The notes under the pieces are model-generated. The model made no database searches, was not told where the DNA came from, and saw nothing but the letters and a program-made list of their open reading frames with translations. Positions 40,001-52,000 of a DNA stretch of 64,000 bases are shown piece by piece; positions within the stretch are counted from its first letter, which is position 1, and each line of letters begins with the position of its first letter. This stretch comes from Nocardia iowensis (GTDB lineage Bacteria > Actinomycetota > Actinomycetes > Mycobacteriales > Mycobacteriaceae). The translations under genes and the position numbers were made by a program. The DNA lies in assembly GCF_019222765.1 (NCBI RefSeq), contig NZ_CP078145.1:1054001-1118000 (forward strand), read 5' to 3'.

Positions 40001-43000
40001 AATCGCCTGAGGTGCGGCACTTCTCGGGTACTGTCGAGGGCCGCACGCTGCGGGTGACGGCGGTCGGCGACGGCTCGGGTGCGTGGCGGGTCATTCACGA
40101 TCCGGCGCAGCCCGCGCCCACGCCCGCCGCGATGGCGACGCCGCGCAGCGCGGCCCGGCTGGCCCAGGTAGTCGATCGGCTCCACCTCACTCCGGCGGAT
40201 CTCGCGCCCGGCCGATTGGCACGAACGCTGTCCCAACTGCGCGCCGAAAACGGCTTGCGGGCCTTGCGAATCGAGGCGATCGCCGATCAGATCAGTACCA
40301 GGCAGGACATCGCCCGGTTCCAGGATCTCCAGGATCTGCTGCACAAGCTGAAGGCCGATCCCGTCGCGTTGCGGACCGACCCGGTCAAGACGCTCGACCA
40401 GCTGCGTCCGAAGATCGAGGAACTGAAGAAGGCGGATCCCAAGTCGGCCGCGACGATCGACGGTCTGGTCAAGGAGCTGCGGGAGCGTCCGGGATTCTCC
40501 GAATGGGATCCACGCATCGCCGAGGGCGATATGCCGGTGCACCGCTCGGACGCACCCGCGCACATCGAGCGGGTGATCGGCGACGCCGAACGGTTCCGTG
40601 CCGATCTGCGCGACCGCCCGGTCGACCTCGCGGAAGTCCCCAGACCCGACAGTGATTGGCTGCGGCTGACCGGCGTCGACCTGACCGGCAAGACGCCGGA
40701 ACAGGTGGCGAAGATCTACAGCGACGTCGTCGCGGGGAAGCTGCACGAGCAGGGTATCCAGACCCGCGAGCAGCTGGCCGAAGTGCTCGGTGAACTGCGG
40801 GCCGCGGTTCGTGAGGACGCGGTCGCGATCGCCGAACTGGCCGATCTGATCACCTACAACAATTGTGTGCCCGAATCGCTGCACCAGGTCAACGACCTAC
40901 AGGGTCGTCCGCTGGTGACCGTGCCCGAAGTCCATCCTGGCCGCCTGTCCGGACGGACCTGGGCCGAGACCGAACCGCATCTCAATGGCGCGCAGGTCGA
41001 GGGATTCGTCTCGGACGCGGCATCCTCGGGTCACGGCCGGTTGGCCGAAGGAATGATCCAGCGCGGGCTGGACCGCAACGGCCGTGGCGCTACCGCGTGG
41101 GTGCTGGAACGGCGGGCCACTGTCGACGCCCACGGCGTCGGCGGGCACTCCTACCCTGTGCAGTACCTCGGCGAAAACGCGGGCGGCATGCACCGATTCC
41201 TGGCCCACGGTCAGGAAGTGGTCTACCTCGGCATCGACGCGCAAGGCCGCGAATGGTTCCTGACCGGGGACGGTCAGGTGAAGTCGATGGCCGAACTGGC
41301 CGGTGCCTCCCGCCAGGAGACCAGGGAGATTTGGGCGGCTGTCTGGCACGACGGACAATCCGTGCATATCGAGGGCGGCGATCCGCACGCGCCGCCGCCG
41401 GACGCGAATCTGCGCATCGGCCAGGACACCGGCGCGGGCCGCGTCGGCGATCCGCTACGCGAGGTGATCAAGCACTTCGAGGAGATCGCCTCGCATTCCG
41501 ATAGCAGTCCACCGGCTCGACAGCGGGTCGGCGATCGTCGCTACGTGCAGGAACTCGCCCAGCGGCTCGACCTGGGTGATGCGTTGCGGGTGGTGCGCGA
41601 ACCGCTGCGCGAGTTGTCCGATGTCGCGCGGATGGCCTTGGCCCGCGGCTTCCTGGAACCGCATCCGGCGGGTGAGCCGAACCCGATGCGGTTCCCCGCG
41701 GACTACCGGCCGTTGGAAGCGGGCGAACGGTATCCGAGCGATCGACTGGCGAACGCCGACGGCACGCGGCTCGGCACGCATCCCGAGGCCCGGACTTCCG
41801 GTGCCACGCACCCGGAACCGCGGCCCGAGTCGATGGTGTCGGTACGCGACGAATTGGCCCGCCACCTCGATGTCCCCCGCGCGGAGCTCGTGCCGGACCG
41901 GCTGGCCGAGACCATCGCCGAACAGCGCCACCGGACCGTGCTGCGGGCGGGCGCGGTCGAGGCGCTGGCGACCGCGGTGCGTCGGCTCCCGCACGCCTCG
42001 GACATCGACCTGTCGAACCGCATTGCCGCGGTGCGGGATACCTGGGCGCGGCTGCTCGAGGTACCGCAGGACCAGCTGCAGCCGAGCCGGATCGAGGACA
42101 CCATCGACCGGTTGCGCGCCGAAGTCCTGGAGCGTGCGGCGACAGTCGCGAAACTCGCCGATGCGGCACAGGTGGCCGAGACCCAGCCGGGGCCGGTCAC
42201 GGCCCGGGCCGACGAGAACCTCCGAATGGACCTCCGGGTAGGCGACGAACTGGTGCCGGTCGTCCTCACGCCCGATGGCGCGGGCGGTTGGCGCATCGAG
42301 CCCGCACAGCTATTGGACGCGCCGCGGGTACCGGAACAGGCGCAGGCGCAACCCGCCCGATCTCGGTTGGGCCAGCTGTGGGATCGGCTGCGCGACCGTG
42401 GGCACGAGCAGATTCCGCAGCATCCACTCGGTTCGGGTCAGAATGCCGAGTTGTACGGGCAGGTCGGCAGCGGCGTCGAGGCCGGGCTGCAGCTGCCTGC
42501 GGTGGATGTGACGTGGGATCCGGCGTTCTTCGCGTTGCAGGTGTTGAAGTTCAACAGTGCCAATCGCGAGAAGTTCTTCCACTTCGTGATGGGCACCGCG
42601 GGAGAGAAGTCGTACAACCTCCCGCCGGTGCTGGATCAGGCCGGGAACGAGTACAAGTACTGGCGCGATATCGACAAAGAACAGCTGAAGCAGTTCGACG
42701 CCGAGATGAAGCGACTCGGCCTGGAGGGGCGCTTCGATCCGCCGAGCGAGCAGCAGCGACCCGAGGTCGCCGCACCGGCCGCCGGGGAACGTGCCGGTAC
42801 CGAGCGTGACGTGGTGGCCCCGGTCGAGGGCGCGCGCACGCATGAGCCCGACGCCGCGGTTCGCGCTGAGCTGGCTCGAGAAGGCCAGCAGCTGTGGGAT
42901 GCCGGCGTGCGACGGCAGCAGGCGGGAGAGGCACTGCACGAGGCGAGTCGCAAGGTCGGCGAGGAGCTGACCGACCTCAGCCCCGAGGCGGTGCAGCGAG

Positions 43001-46000
43001 CGTTGGACCGGGCGCACTACCGGGCGCTGCGCCATGTCGGCGCCATCGAGGCGTTGCGCGACTCGGCGCTGCTGTATCACCAGGAAGACGCGCACCTCGG
43101 CTACCTCGGGCAGCACAGCGAAACCAACCCGAACCCGTTGGAGCGCTTCGCCAAGGAGATCGCGCGCGAGCAGGGCAAGGATTTCGAGCGCCTCGACACC
43201 GAGAAGCGGGTTGCCAACAACTCCGCGGGCACCCGCCGCTGGTGGGACCTGAAGTTCAACCAGGACCCGGAAGTGGTCCGGGTATTCGAGAACCAGCTGC
43301 GCCGGGACCAGGTCCGGCAGCAATTCGCCGACTGGGCCGGGATTTTCGGCCTCGACCGGGCCGAGCTGCGTCCGGAGAACCTGAACTCGACGCTGGCGGC
43401 GCTGCATGCCGAGGAGCGCGCGTTCGCCGAGGCGGTCTCCGCCTTCGAACGGCAGGCCGCCGAATACCGCCCGATCGACGAGCAATTCAACACACTCGCC
43501 GACACCATGGCGGGTCGCGCGGGCGCGGAATGGATCGAGTCGCAGGGCGGGGTGCCGCTCGACCCGAACAAGCCCGCGCACGTCGGCCGGGTGGCGGGCC
43601 CGCCGGAGCGGCTGCTGATCGTCGACAACGGATCGAAACACGATCGCCTGCTTGCCGATACGCTGGCCGACCCCGCCAACGCCCGCCTCGCCGAGGCGGT
43701 CACCCGCGGTGCCGTGCAGGTCGAATACCACATGGTCTGGGCCGACCGGACCGGCCAGGTGCACGTGGTCACCCTGCCTGCGCCCGAGGTGCGCCATTTC
43801 TCCGGCGAGGTCGGTGGCCGCACACTGAACGCGACGACGGTTCGCGAGGGCGACGGTCCCTGGCGCGTGGTCCCGGATCGGGTGGAGCCGCCTGCCGCGG
43901 GCATGGCGCCGACGCAGCGAAGCGTCCCGCGCTTGCTCGAGGCGGTTACCCGACTTGGTCTCGAGCGCACGGACCTGGCGCCACATCGGTTGAACGACAC
44001 CCTTTCCCGGTTGCGGGCCGAGAACGGCCTGCGGGCGCTGCAGATCGAGGCGCTGGCCGATCAAGCCAGGACCGGCATCGAGGTCGGGCGGTTCCACGAG
44101 CTACAGGACCTGCTGCACCAGCTGAAAATCGATCCGGAGGCGTTGCGGGCCAACCCGGACGGCACGCTGGACGGGCTGTACAAGCAGATCGAAGCGTTGA
44201 AGACGGCGAGCCCGAAGTCCGCGGCCAAGATCGACTCGATGGTCGCCGACCTGCGCGCCCGGCCCGAGTTGGCGACTTGGGATCCGCGCATTGCCGAGGG
44301 CGATCTGCCCGTGCATCACGCCGACGCGCCCGCGCATATCTCGCGGGTGCTCGGTGATGTCGACCGGTTCCGCGCCGACCTGCTCAACCGGACGCTGAAC
44401 CTACCGGAAATCCCGGCGCCCCTGCGGGATTGGCTGCGGCTCGCCGGTGTCGACCTGGCCGGGATGAAGCCGGAAGACATCGCCAAGGTCTACAGCGACT
44501 TCACCGGAGGCAAGCTCCCCGAGATGGGGCTGCGCAACCCTGCCGAGCTGGCCGAGATACACGCCGAGCTGCGTGCCGAGGTGCTGCGGACCGCCGAGGA
44601 CATCGCTCAGCTGGAAGCCCATCTCATTCCGAACAACTGTGTGCCGGAATCGATCGGACGGCTCATCGATCAGCAGGGCACGGTGGCGACGCTGCCGCGG
44701 GTCCGGCCGGGCAACGCGGCCGGAACGACCTGGGGCGAGACCCGCCCGCACCTGAATGGGGCGCAGCTGGAGGGATTCCACGCCGACGCGACGGCCTCCG
44801 CGCAAGGAAACCTGATCGACGGAATGAAGCAGGTGGGCCTTGGCAAGCACGGACGCGGTCCGACGGCCTGGGTGCTCGAGCGCAGAACCACCCGCAACGG
44901 GCACGATATCGGCGCACACAGCTACACGGTGCAGTATCTGGGCGAAAACGCCGCGGGTGCATCGCGATTCCTGGTCGATGCCAAGGAAGTGATCTACCTC
45001 GGCACCGACCAGCAAGGCCGGGAATGGTTCCGCACCAATGACGGCCGCGTGCTGTCGTTGGCCGAACTGACCGGGGGCTCCCGCGACGAGACCGCGCAGA
45101 CCTGGGCCATCGTCTGGAAGGACGGTCAGGTCGTCGAGGGCGTCGGCGACCGCAACATCCGGACGCCGGACGATCAGCTTCGTATCGGCGCCTCGTCTGA
45201 CGAGACACCGCGCCAGCAGGATTCCGATCCGGCCAATCCCGCCCGGGCTCCGGATGCGGTTGCGGGCCAGGAGCCGGTGCGTCGGGCCACGGTCCCGATC
45301 ATCGAGGGGGAGTCGACCGCGGGCGCCGAATCGCGGCAGGCGGTCCGGGATCTGATGCGCGACTGGTCCGATCCGGACCAGGTCGACAACGCGGTGCTGT
45401 TGACTTCCGAGCTGGTCGGCAACGTGCCGCGGCACGCCCGCACCGACGGGTTGTTCGAGGCGGTCGTGAGCGGGCAGGCCCCGCATCGGACGATCCGAGT
45501 CGGGATTTCCGATCACAGCGCGCAGCTTCCGCGGGAACGCGAGGCGGGTGTGGAGGCGGAGTCCGGGCGCGGCACCGGATTCCGCAATCAGCTCTCCGAT
45601 GACGCCGGTGTCGTCGTGCACGAGTCCGGCGAGTTCCGCAAGACCGTCTGGTTCACGATCCAGGAAAAGCCCGCCGAAACCGGCGCGCGCCCGGCCGAAC
45701 GCCCCGAACCTGATCCGGCCGCGTTCTTGACCGAGGACGTCCTGGAAATGCTGTCGCCGCAGGAGCGAGCGGCCATGCTCGAGGCGCAACGCGAGGCGGC
45801 TCCCGAGACCAAGTCCGAGGTTGTCCGCGAGCCCGAGCCCGATCCGGCGGCGTTCTTGACCGACGACGTGCTGGAGATGCTGTCGCCGGAGGAGCGGGCT
45901 GCCGTCCTCGACGCTCAGCGTGCGGCAGCCAACGCGGAGCAACCGGGGACGGACCGTCCATCGACTCGGTCCGATGAGGCGGCGCGTCCGATCGGCGAGG

Positions 46001-49000
46001 AGCAGACGGGAACCGAAGCCGCACAAGAACCTTCCATCCGGGCCGACGAACCCGGCACGAACCTGGTTCGGCATTCGGAGCTGGTGGTTCGCGGTACCGA
46101 AACCGGGCCGCGCACCGAGGGTGAGCAACTGGGCGCGAGTGGCCGCGCCTGGGATTGGGTGAGCGAGCGACTGTCCGACTGGCCGGCCGACAAGGTGGAC
46201 ACCGCCGGGCTAGAGGTCGCCGATCGCGTCGCGACGGCGCTGGAGCGACCGGTCGGCGAGGTCATCGTCACGCTGGAGGAAAGCGGCACCCGCGGCGATC
46301 GGACGCTCCGGGGCACCGTCGGCGATCAGGTGTTCGAGCTGTCCGAGGCGAATCGGCCGCCGGCCTGGCTCCGCTCCGCGATCGAACCGATTCGGCATGT
46401 GCCGGTGCATGTTCCGGATGAAGTGGCGATCGCCGTCGACTCCCGTCGAATTCCGCAACTGGCCAAGGCGCTCGCGCCCCTCGACCCGCTCGGCGCCAGC
46501 CACGACGTGGCGGCGAACAATATCGAGGCCGGACTGCGCCACGCGGCCCGCATCAACCATGGCCGACTACACGGGCTCCGGGTCGAACTCGAGGGCTCCA
46601 TCGTCCCGGTCCGATTCGGCGAGGAAACCGCCGAACTCACCGTCTACCCATTCTGGGACCAGGATTTCCGAGGCGGCACGCGCCCACTGGAACTGACCGG
46701 CCGTAACGACAGGACCGTCCAACTCGGCGAATTCGCCGAGGCCATCGTCGCCGACCTCCGGCAGCGTCGCGACGAGTTCGCCGCGGTGAATCCCGAAGGC
46801 GAGCGCGGTGCCGGGGAATCCCTGCGGGACGCCGAACCTGCTGGGCGGCAGTCGGATACCGTCGAGCGGAATCGAGACGGCTACGCGACGACGATGCCGG
46901 ACGATCCCGGGATGTATGACCGGTGGCACGGCAGGCCGAGCAAGCACCACCAGCTTCAGGTGAACTCTGACGGGAAGGTTCTCGGTCCGGGCGGGGCGTT
47001 CTACAACAGCGCCGCTCGGGGTGACGCTTTCGTGACGACCGGCCCGTCGGACTTCCGGCACTCGTCGCACGACACCCATGGGGCTCTGCACGGCACATAC
47101 GACCGGAAGGTCGAGGTGACCGGGTTCGGGCTGGTGGAGATCGACAACGGCGTCGTGGTCGAGGTCAATTCCTACAGCCGCGACTTCCTCGGCTCGGCCG
47201 CGGAGCACAAGTTCCTCGCGCAGTCCCGTTCCACGCTGATCGGCCTCGGCGCCGATCTTTCGGCGGCCGGCCGGAACGGCGAGTTCCAAGGCTTGCTGTG
47301 GCGCACCGATCGGGCAGCGCCCGCGCTTGCCGACGTGATCGCTGGACGGGTCGACAGCAGCAAGCTTTTCGCGGGCTACGGCGACCACTTCTGGGTGAGC
47401 GTCACCGGCGAGACACGCGAACCCGGCGCGGTGTCGATCACATTGACACTCAACCCGGTCGGGGATGCCGCGCCCGGTCGGGTCACCGTCAAGGTGGGCG
47501 AAGAGGCACATGGCCCGAAGGTGCGCCTGGAAAACGCCGAATTCGGTTTCGCCGGGGACCGGGCCCGTGAAGCGCTGCGCGAACTGCACGAGCGGCTGAC
47601 GTCGCAGTTCGGCGAGGCCGCGGTGGTCAGAACCGAAAGTGTCGATGCGGTGTTGTCGGCAAGCGACTCAGCCGCCAGGTCGCCGGGTGGCACACCGGAG
47701 CACTCGAATGCGGCCGCGCGACGCCCCGCCGATGCGCCGACCAGGGTGCAGGAGCCGGAGGTCACCCGCTCGGTCGATCCGGAACAGCTTCGGGTGCAGC
47801 GTGATCAGGCACGCGAGCTGATCGAGGGTTTGGCCGAGGTACACGAGCTGTCTCCGGCGGAGCTGGTTCCCGGCTCACCGACATTGGAGCAACTTCGTGG
47901 CGAGCGGGACACCCTGCGCGCCGAACTCGGCGACATCCTCGGACCGGACCTGGCCCAGCGCCGAAGCGTTCGCGAAGACCCGATGGCGTTCTTCGAGCGA
48001 CGCGGACCCGAGGCGATACCCGACCCGTCGAGATACGAGCGAGCGGTTGAGGTCGCCGAGCGGCTGACCGAACTGGACGCACTGGTCGGCGGTGCCGATA
48101 GTTACCACCGACTGAACGCGGAGCTGGCCAAGGCCGAGCGCGCCAACGAGTCCGAGGGTGGCGTCGAACACCGGGCGAATGGGGCGGGCCTGCCGCCGGA
48201 CCGGCCGGGTGCCGCGGTTGCGCGGATGCTGCCCGAGGCGCGTGTCGCGGAGAGTATCGGGCACGATCCGGCCGCGACCTTGTTGCCCGCGGAGCGGGAA
48301 CTGATCGCGGACAAGGGGGAGCGCACCGAACGTCAGTTCAGCAACGGGCGTACGGTCGCGCGCCGGGCGCTGGAACAGCTCGGCATCGTCGAGTTCCCGA
48401 TTCTCAAGGGCACCAAGGGGGAACCGCTGTGGCCCGAGCATGTGGTCGGCAGCATCTCGCACACCCGCGATTACTACCTTGCCGTGGTCGCCGACAAGCA
48501 GGACGTCCGATCCCTCGGCGTCGACGTGGAATACAACGCGCCGATGCATCCCGACGCGGTGACGCAGCGGGCGCTGCCGCAAGAGCAGCACTGGTTGGCC
48601 GACCCCACCCTGCCCAGCGGGGTGCATTGGGATCGAGTGCTGTTCTCGGCCAAGGAAAGTGTGTACAAGGCGTGGTACCCGCTGACGGGTCGTTTCCTGG
48701 GTTTCCGGGAAGCGCTGATCACCTTCGACGTTTCCCGGGGAACGTTCCGTGCCGAGCTGCTCGTCGATGGCGCGACCCACGACGGCCCACCGCTGACCGA
48801 ACTGCACGGCAGGTTCACCGTCGAGGACGGCCGGATCGTCACCGCGGTGGTGCTCCCGCACGAGCGCACGGCGGCCGAAACCACTGGCACCCCAAGCGAA
48901 TCCACTGCCCGTTCGAACCCGTTGGCCGAAGCGGCTGAGCCGGGCACCCGCGGAAGCGAGGACCGGCGGGTCGGCACCGGAGACGGCGACGCGCACCTAC

Positions 49001-52000
49001 CGCCGCGTGAGTGGGACCCCGTACGGGAGTGGAAGTCCAAAGACTATTCGAGCACAAAAGAACTCGCCGAGTCGTTCACCGAGGCTCATGGCATCCCGCT
49101 CGACGGATTCGACAGTCCCGGGCTCGTGGTCGATCGCGTCCGCGAGTACACCCAGGCGATGCACGACATGCTGGTGGCGTACCCGCACACCGAGGTGCGC
49201 CGAATCGGGGTCGAGTTCTTGCTGGGGCCGCAGTCCGAGGTGGTGCTCGGCATCGAGAGCGCCGACGGACGGACTTCCCCCGGTGCGCGGATGTTCACCG
49301 AATCGATTGCCTTGAACAAAGGGCTGCTCACCCAAGAGCATGCACCCGCGGGAATGGTGCGCGGCCACGCCGCCAAGGCGTACGCCGAGGCGATGGTGTA
49401 CGCCGGACGATGGCGCGGCGAGGCCGAGGCGCTGCCCGCGCTGCGCCGCTATTACGAGCAGAACATCGGGCCGTCGGGCGGATCCTTCGGCGACTGGCAG
49501 CGCGAGCAGTTCGACCCTGGTTCGTTCGATCGGTCCGGACGGTTCGATGTGCGCGACGCATTGGTGAAATCGTTCGCGCTGGTCGCCAGCGGAAAGCCGG
49601 ATGTCCCCGTCGGTGCCCGGATTCTGCATGACGTGCTGGTCGAGCAGGCCGAGTTGTGGCGCGGTCACGGCGCGGACAATCCGCGCGTCGGGCAGGTCGA
49701 CGCGCCTGCGGTGCGGGAAGCGAAGGCGCAGATCAGCGCTCGCCTGCGCGAGGATCTGCGGCTCGAGTCGGTCGAACTCGAGCTGCCGGGCGTCGATCTC
49801 GGTGCCGTCCGGGAAGTCGACGCGACGCTGCGCTCCCTGGTCGAGCGGTATCCCGACATCGAACCGGGCAGCATCCTCGTCCTACCGATGCCGGAGAGCA
49901 CCTACGCGAGCACCCGCTGGGCGATTCGCGACGGGCGAGTGATCACCGAATGGATCGCCATCAACGAGCGATACGCGGTCAACCCCGAACTGCACCGGAA
50001 GAGCATGATCGAGGACGCCGAGCGCGGCTTCATGGAAGGCCCGCCGGACAACCCGATCCGCACCGACCTGACGCACGAATCGTTCCACGTGCTGCAACAT
50101 GCCGCCGGATTGCGGAACACCCCCGAGATCTTGAAGGCCGAACTGGAGGCGGTCACCAACGAACTGCTCGAGCGGTATGACACAGTCCGAGGCCGGGTCC
50201 AGGGGAAGGACTTCCACCAGTGGCTGCGCGACGAGCTCAGCGGTTACAGCTTCGACCGGCGCGGCCAACTCAATCCACTCGAGGCATACGCCGAGGCGGG
50301 CGTCGCCATGGTGTTCCACCCGGAGCGGGCAACCGACGCGCAGCAGGTGCTGTACAACCGGATGATGCGGCTGCTCGCCGAGCAGACCGGGCACGCACCC
50401 GAGGTGCGTCCAGAGCCGGGCGAGCGCGGAATCCAGGGCAGGGAATCGGATTCGGTCCCACCCGAGCACGCGGAACCGAACCGCGAGCTCGCCGATTGGG
50501 CCGCTGACGACTACGCCACCACGCGGGAACTCCTCGACGCCTTTACCGATAACCACGGCATCGACCACAAAGGCTTCGACGGATCGCCGCTCGTGCTCGA
50601 CAACGTGCGCGAGTACGTCCAGGCCATGCACGACATGCTCGTCGCCTATCCCGAGGTGACGGTGCGCGAGATCGCGGTCAAGCGAATGGAATCCGACATC
50701 TCCGTGTTGATGGGCATCGACGGTGAGGGGCCGAACGCGCGGCTGCTCACCGAAACGATCGGCCTGCGCAGGCAGCTGCTCGCGGCGCCGAATCTGCCGG
50801 AGGGGCGGGTGTACAGCACCGCCGTCGAGGCGTTCGCCGAGGCGATGGTGTACGCCGGACGGTGGCGCGCCGAGACGGCGGCACTGCCGGAGTTGCGTAG
50901 GTACTTCGAGGAGAACCACGGGCCCGCCCGCGAGCCCGCGTTCACCGAGTGGCTGGAGCGTCAGTTCGACGCCAGCTGCTTTACCGACACGAGGGCGCTC
51001 GATGTGCGCGAGGCGCTGGTGCAGTCGTTCGCCGCCGTCGAAGGGGACCGGCCTTACCCGACCAAGGGTGAGGAGGTGCTGCACGAGGTCCTGGTCGATC
51101 AGGCCGAATTGTGGCATGACCAAGGCGCGTACAACCCGCATGTCACGCGGGCCGAGGATCCGGTGGATCTGCAGGCGCGGGTGGAGATCGGCGAGCGGCT
51201 GCGCGAAGATCTCGGCATCGAGCCGGTCGGGCTGGACATCCCGGGCGTGCGGGCCGAGACGGTGCGTGAGTTCGACGAGACGCTGCGCCAGATGATGGAG
51301 CGGTTCCCCGAGATCGACCCCCGTCAGATCATGATCATCCCGATGTCGGAGGAGGTCTACGCCCAAACCGCGTGGCGGCAGCACGGCGACGGCACGATCA
51401 CCACCAAGTGGATCGCGTTGAACGAGCGATTCGCGATCAACCCGGAACTGCACGCGCGCGAGATGGCCGATGCCGTCGCCAGGAAGTTCCTGGTCGGCGA
51501 TGCGGGCAACCCGATACAGACCGACGTCACGCACGAAGCGTTCCACGCGTTGCAGAACGCCGCCGGGTTGCGCAGCACACCCGACGAGCTGCGCGCCGAC
51601 CGCGAAGGGGCGCTGCGCGAGCTCATCGCCAAGTACGACGAGGTACGGGATCGGGCGCCCGCGAAAAACTTCGAGGAATGGCTGCGCGACGAGCTCACCG
51701 GCTACAGCTTCGACGAGCGCGGTGTGCTCGACATGGGCGAGGCCTACAGCGAGGCGGGTGTCGCGGTGGTCTTCCACGGCGACGCCGCGACGGACGCACA
51801 GCAGGTGCTTTATGACAGGTTGTTGCGGCAGCTCGCCGAAGGACCGGAAGGGCCCGGCGGACGCGCGCACCATCCGGACGAGAGCGGGGTTCGCGACCAC
51901 GCGTCGGAGCCGGGGGAGCATCGGGATCGGGCCGAGGACCAGGCCGACTCGGTGGCGGATCGTTCGACGCCCGAAACCGATTGGGACTCAGCGGATTACC

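Larger units (their letters stand above)
37650..45165 (+). repeat. Two tandem ~3.77-kb coding repeats
   Basis: Unit I ~37650-41425, unit II ~41426-45165, offset 3777 bp at the best-matched point. They share LRELSDV, the RRLPHASD core, QHPLGSGQNA, EKRVANNSAGTRRWWDL and ERLLIVDNGSKHDRLLADTL, in the same order. About 65 bp beginning at 39805 and at 43582 are identical, pointing to recent duplication or gene conversion. A diverged single copy is in the 3549-aa protein. Confidence 0.85.

Noticed and set aside
46141..46800. A second RsbW-like ATPase domain
   Set aside because: The first helix (WDWVSERLSDWPADKVDTA) looks similar, but the N-box and Gly-rich box are absent, so I left it unassigned.
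48211..48873. PPTase as a separate gene
   Set aside because: No stop upstream in the frame, no ribosome binding site or start codon at the domain border; it is continuous with the giant frame.
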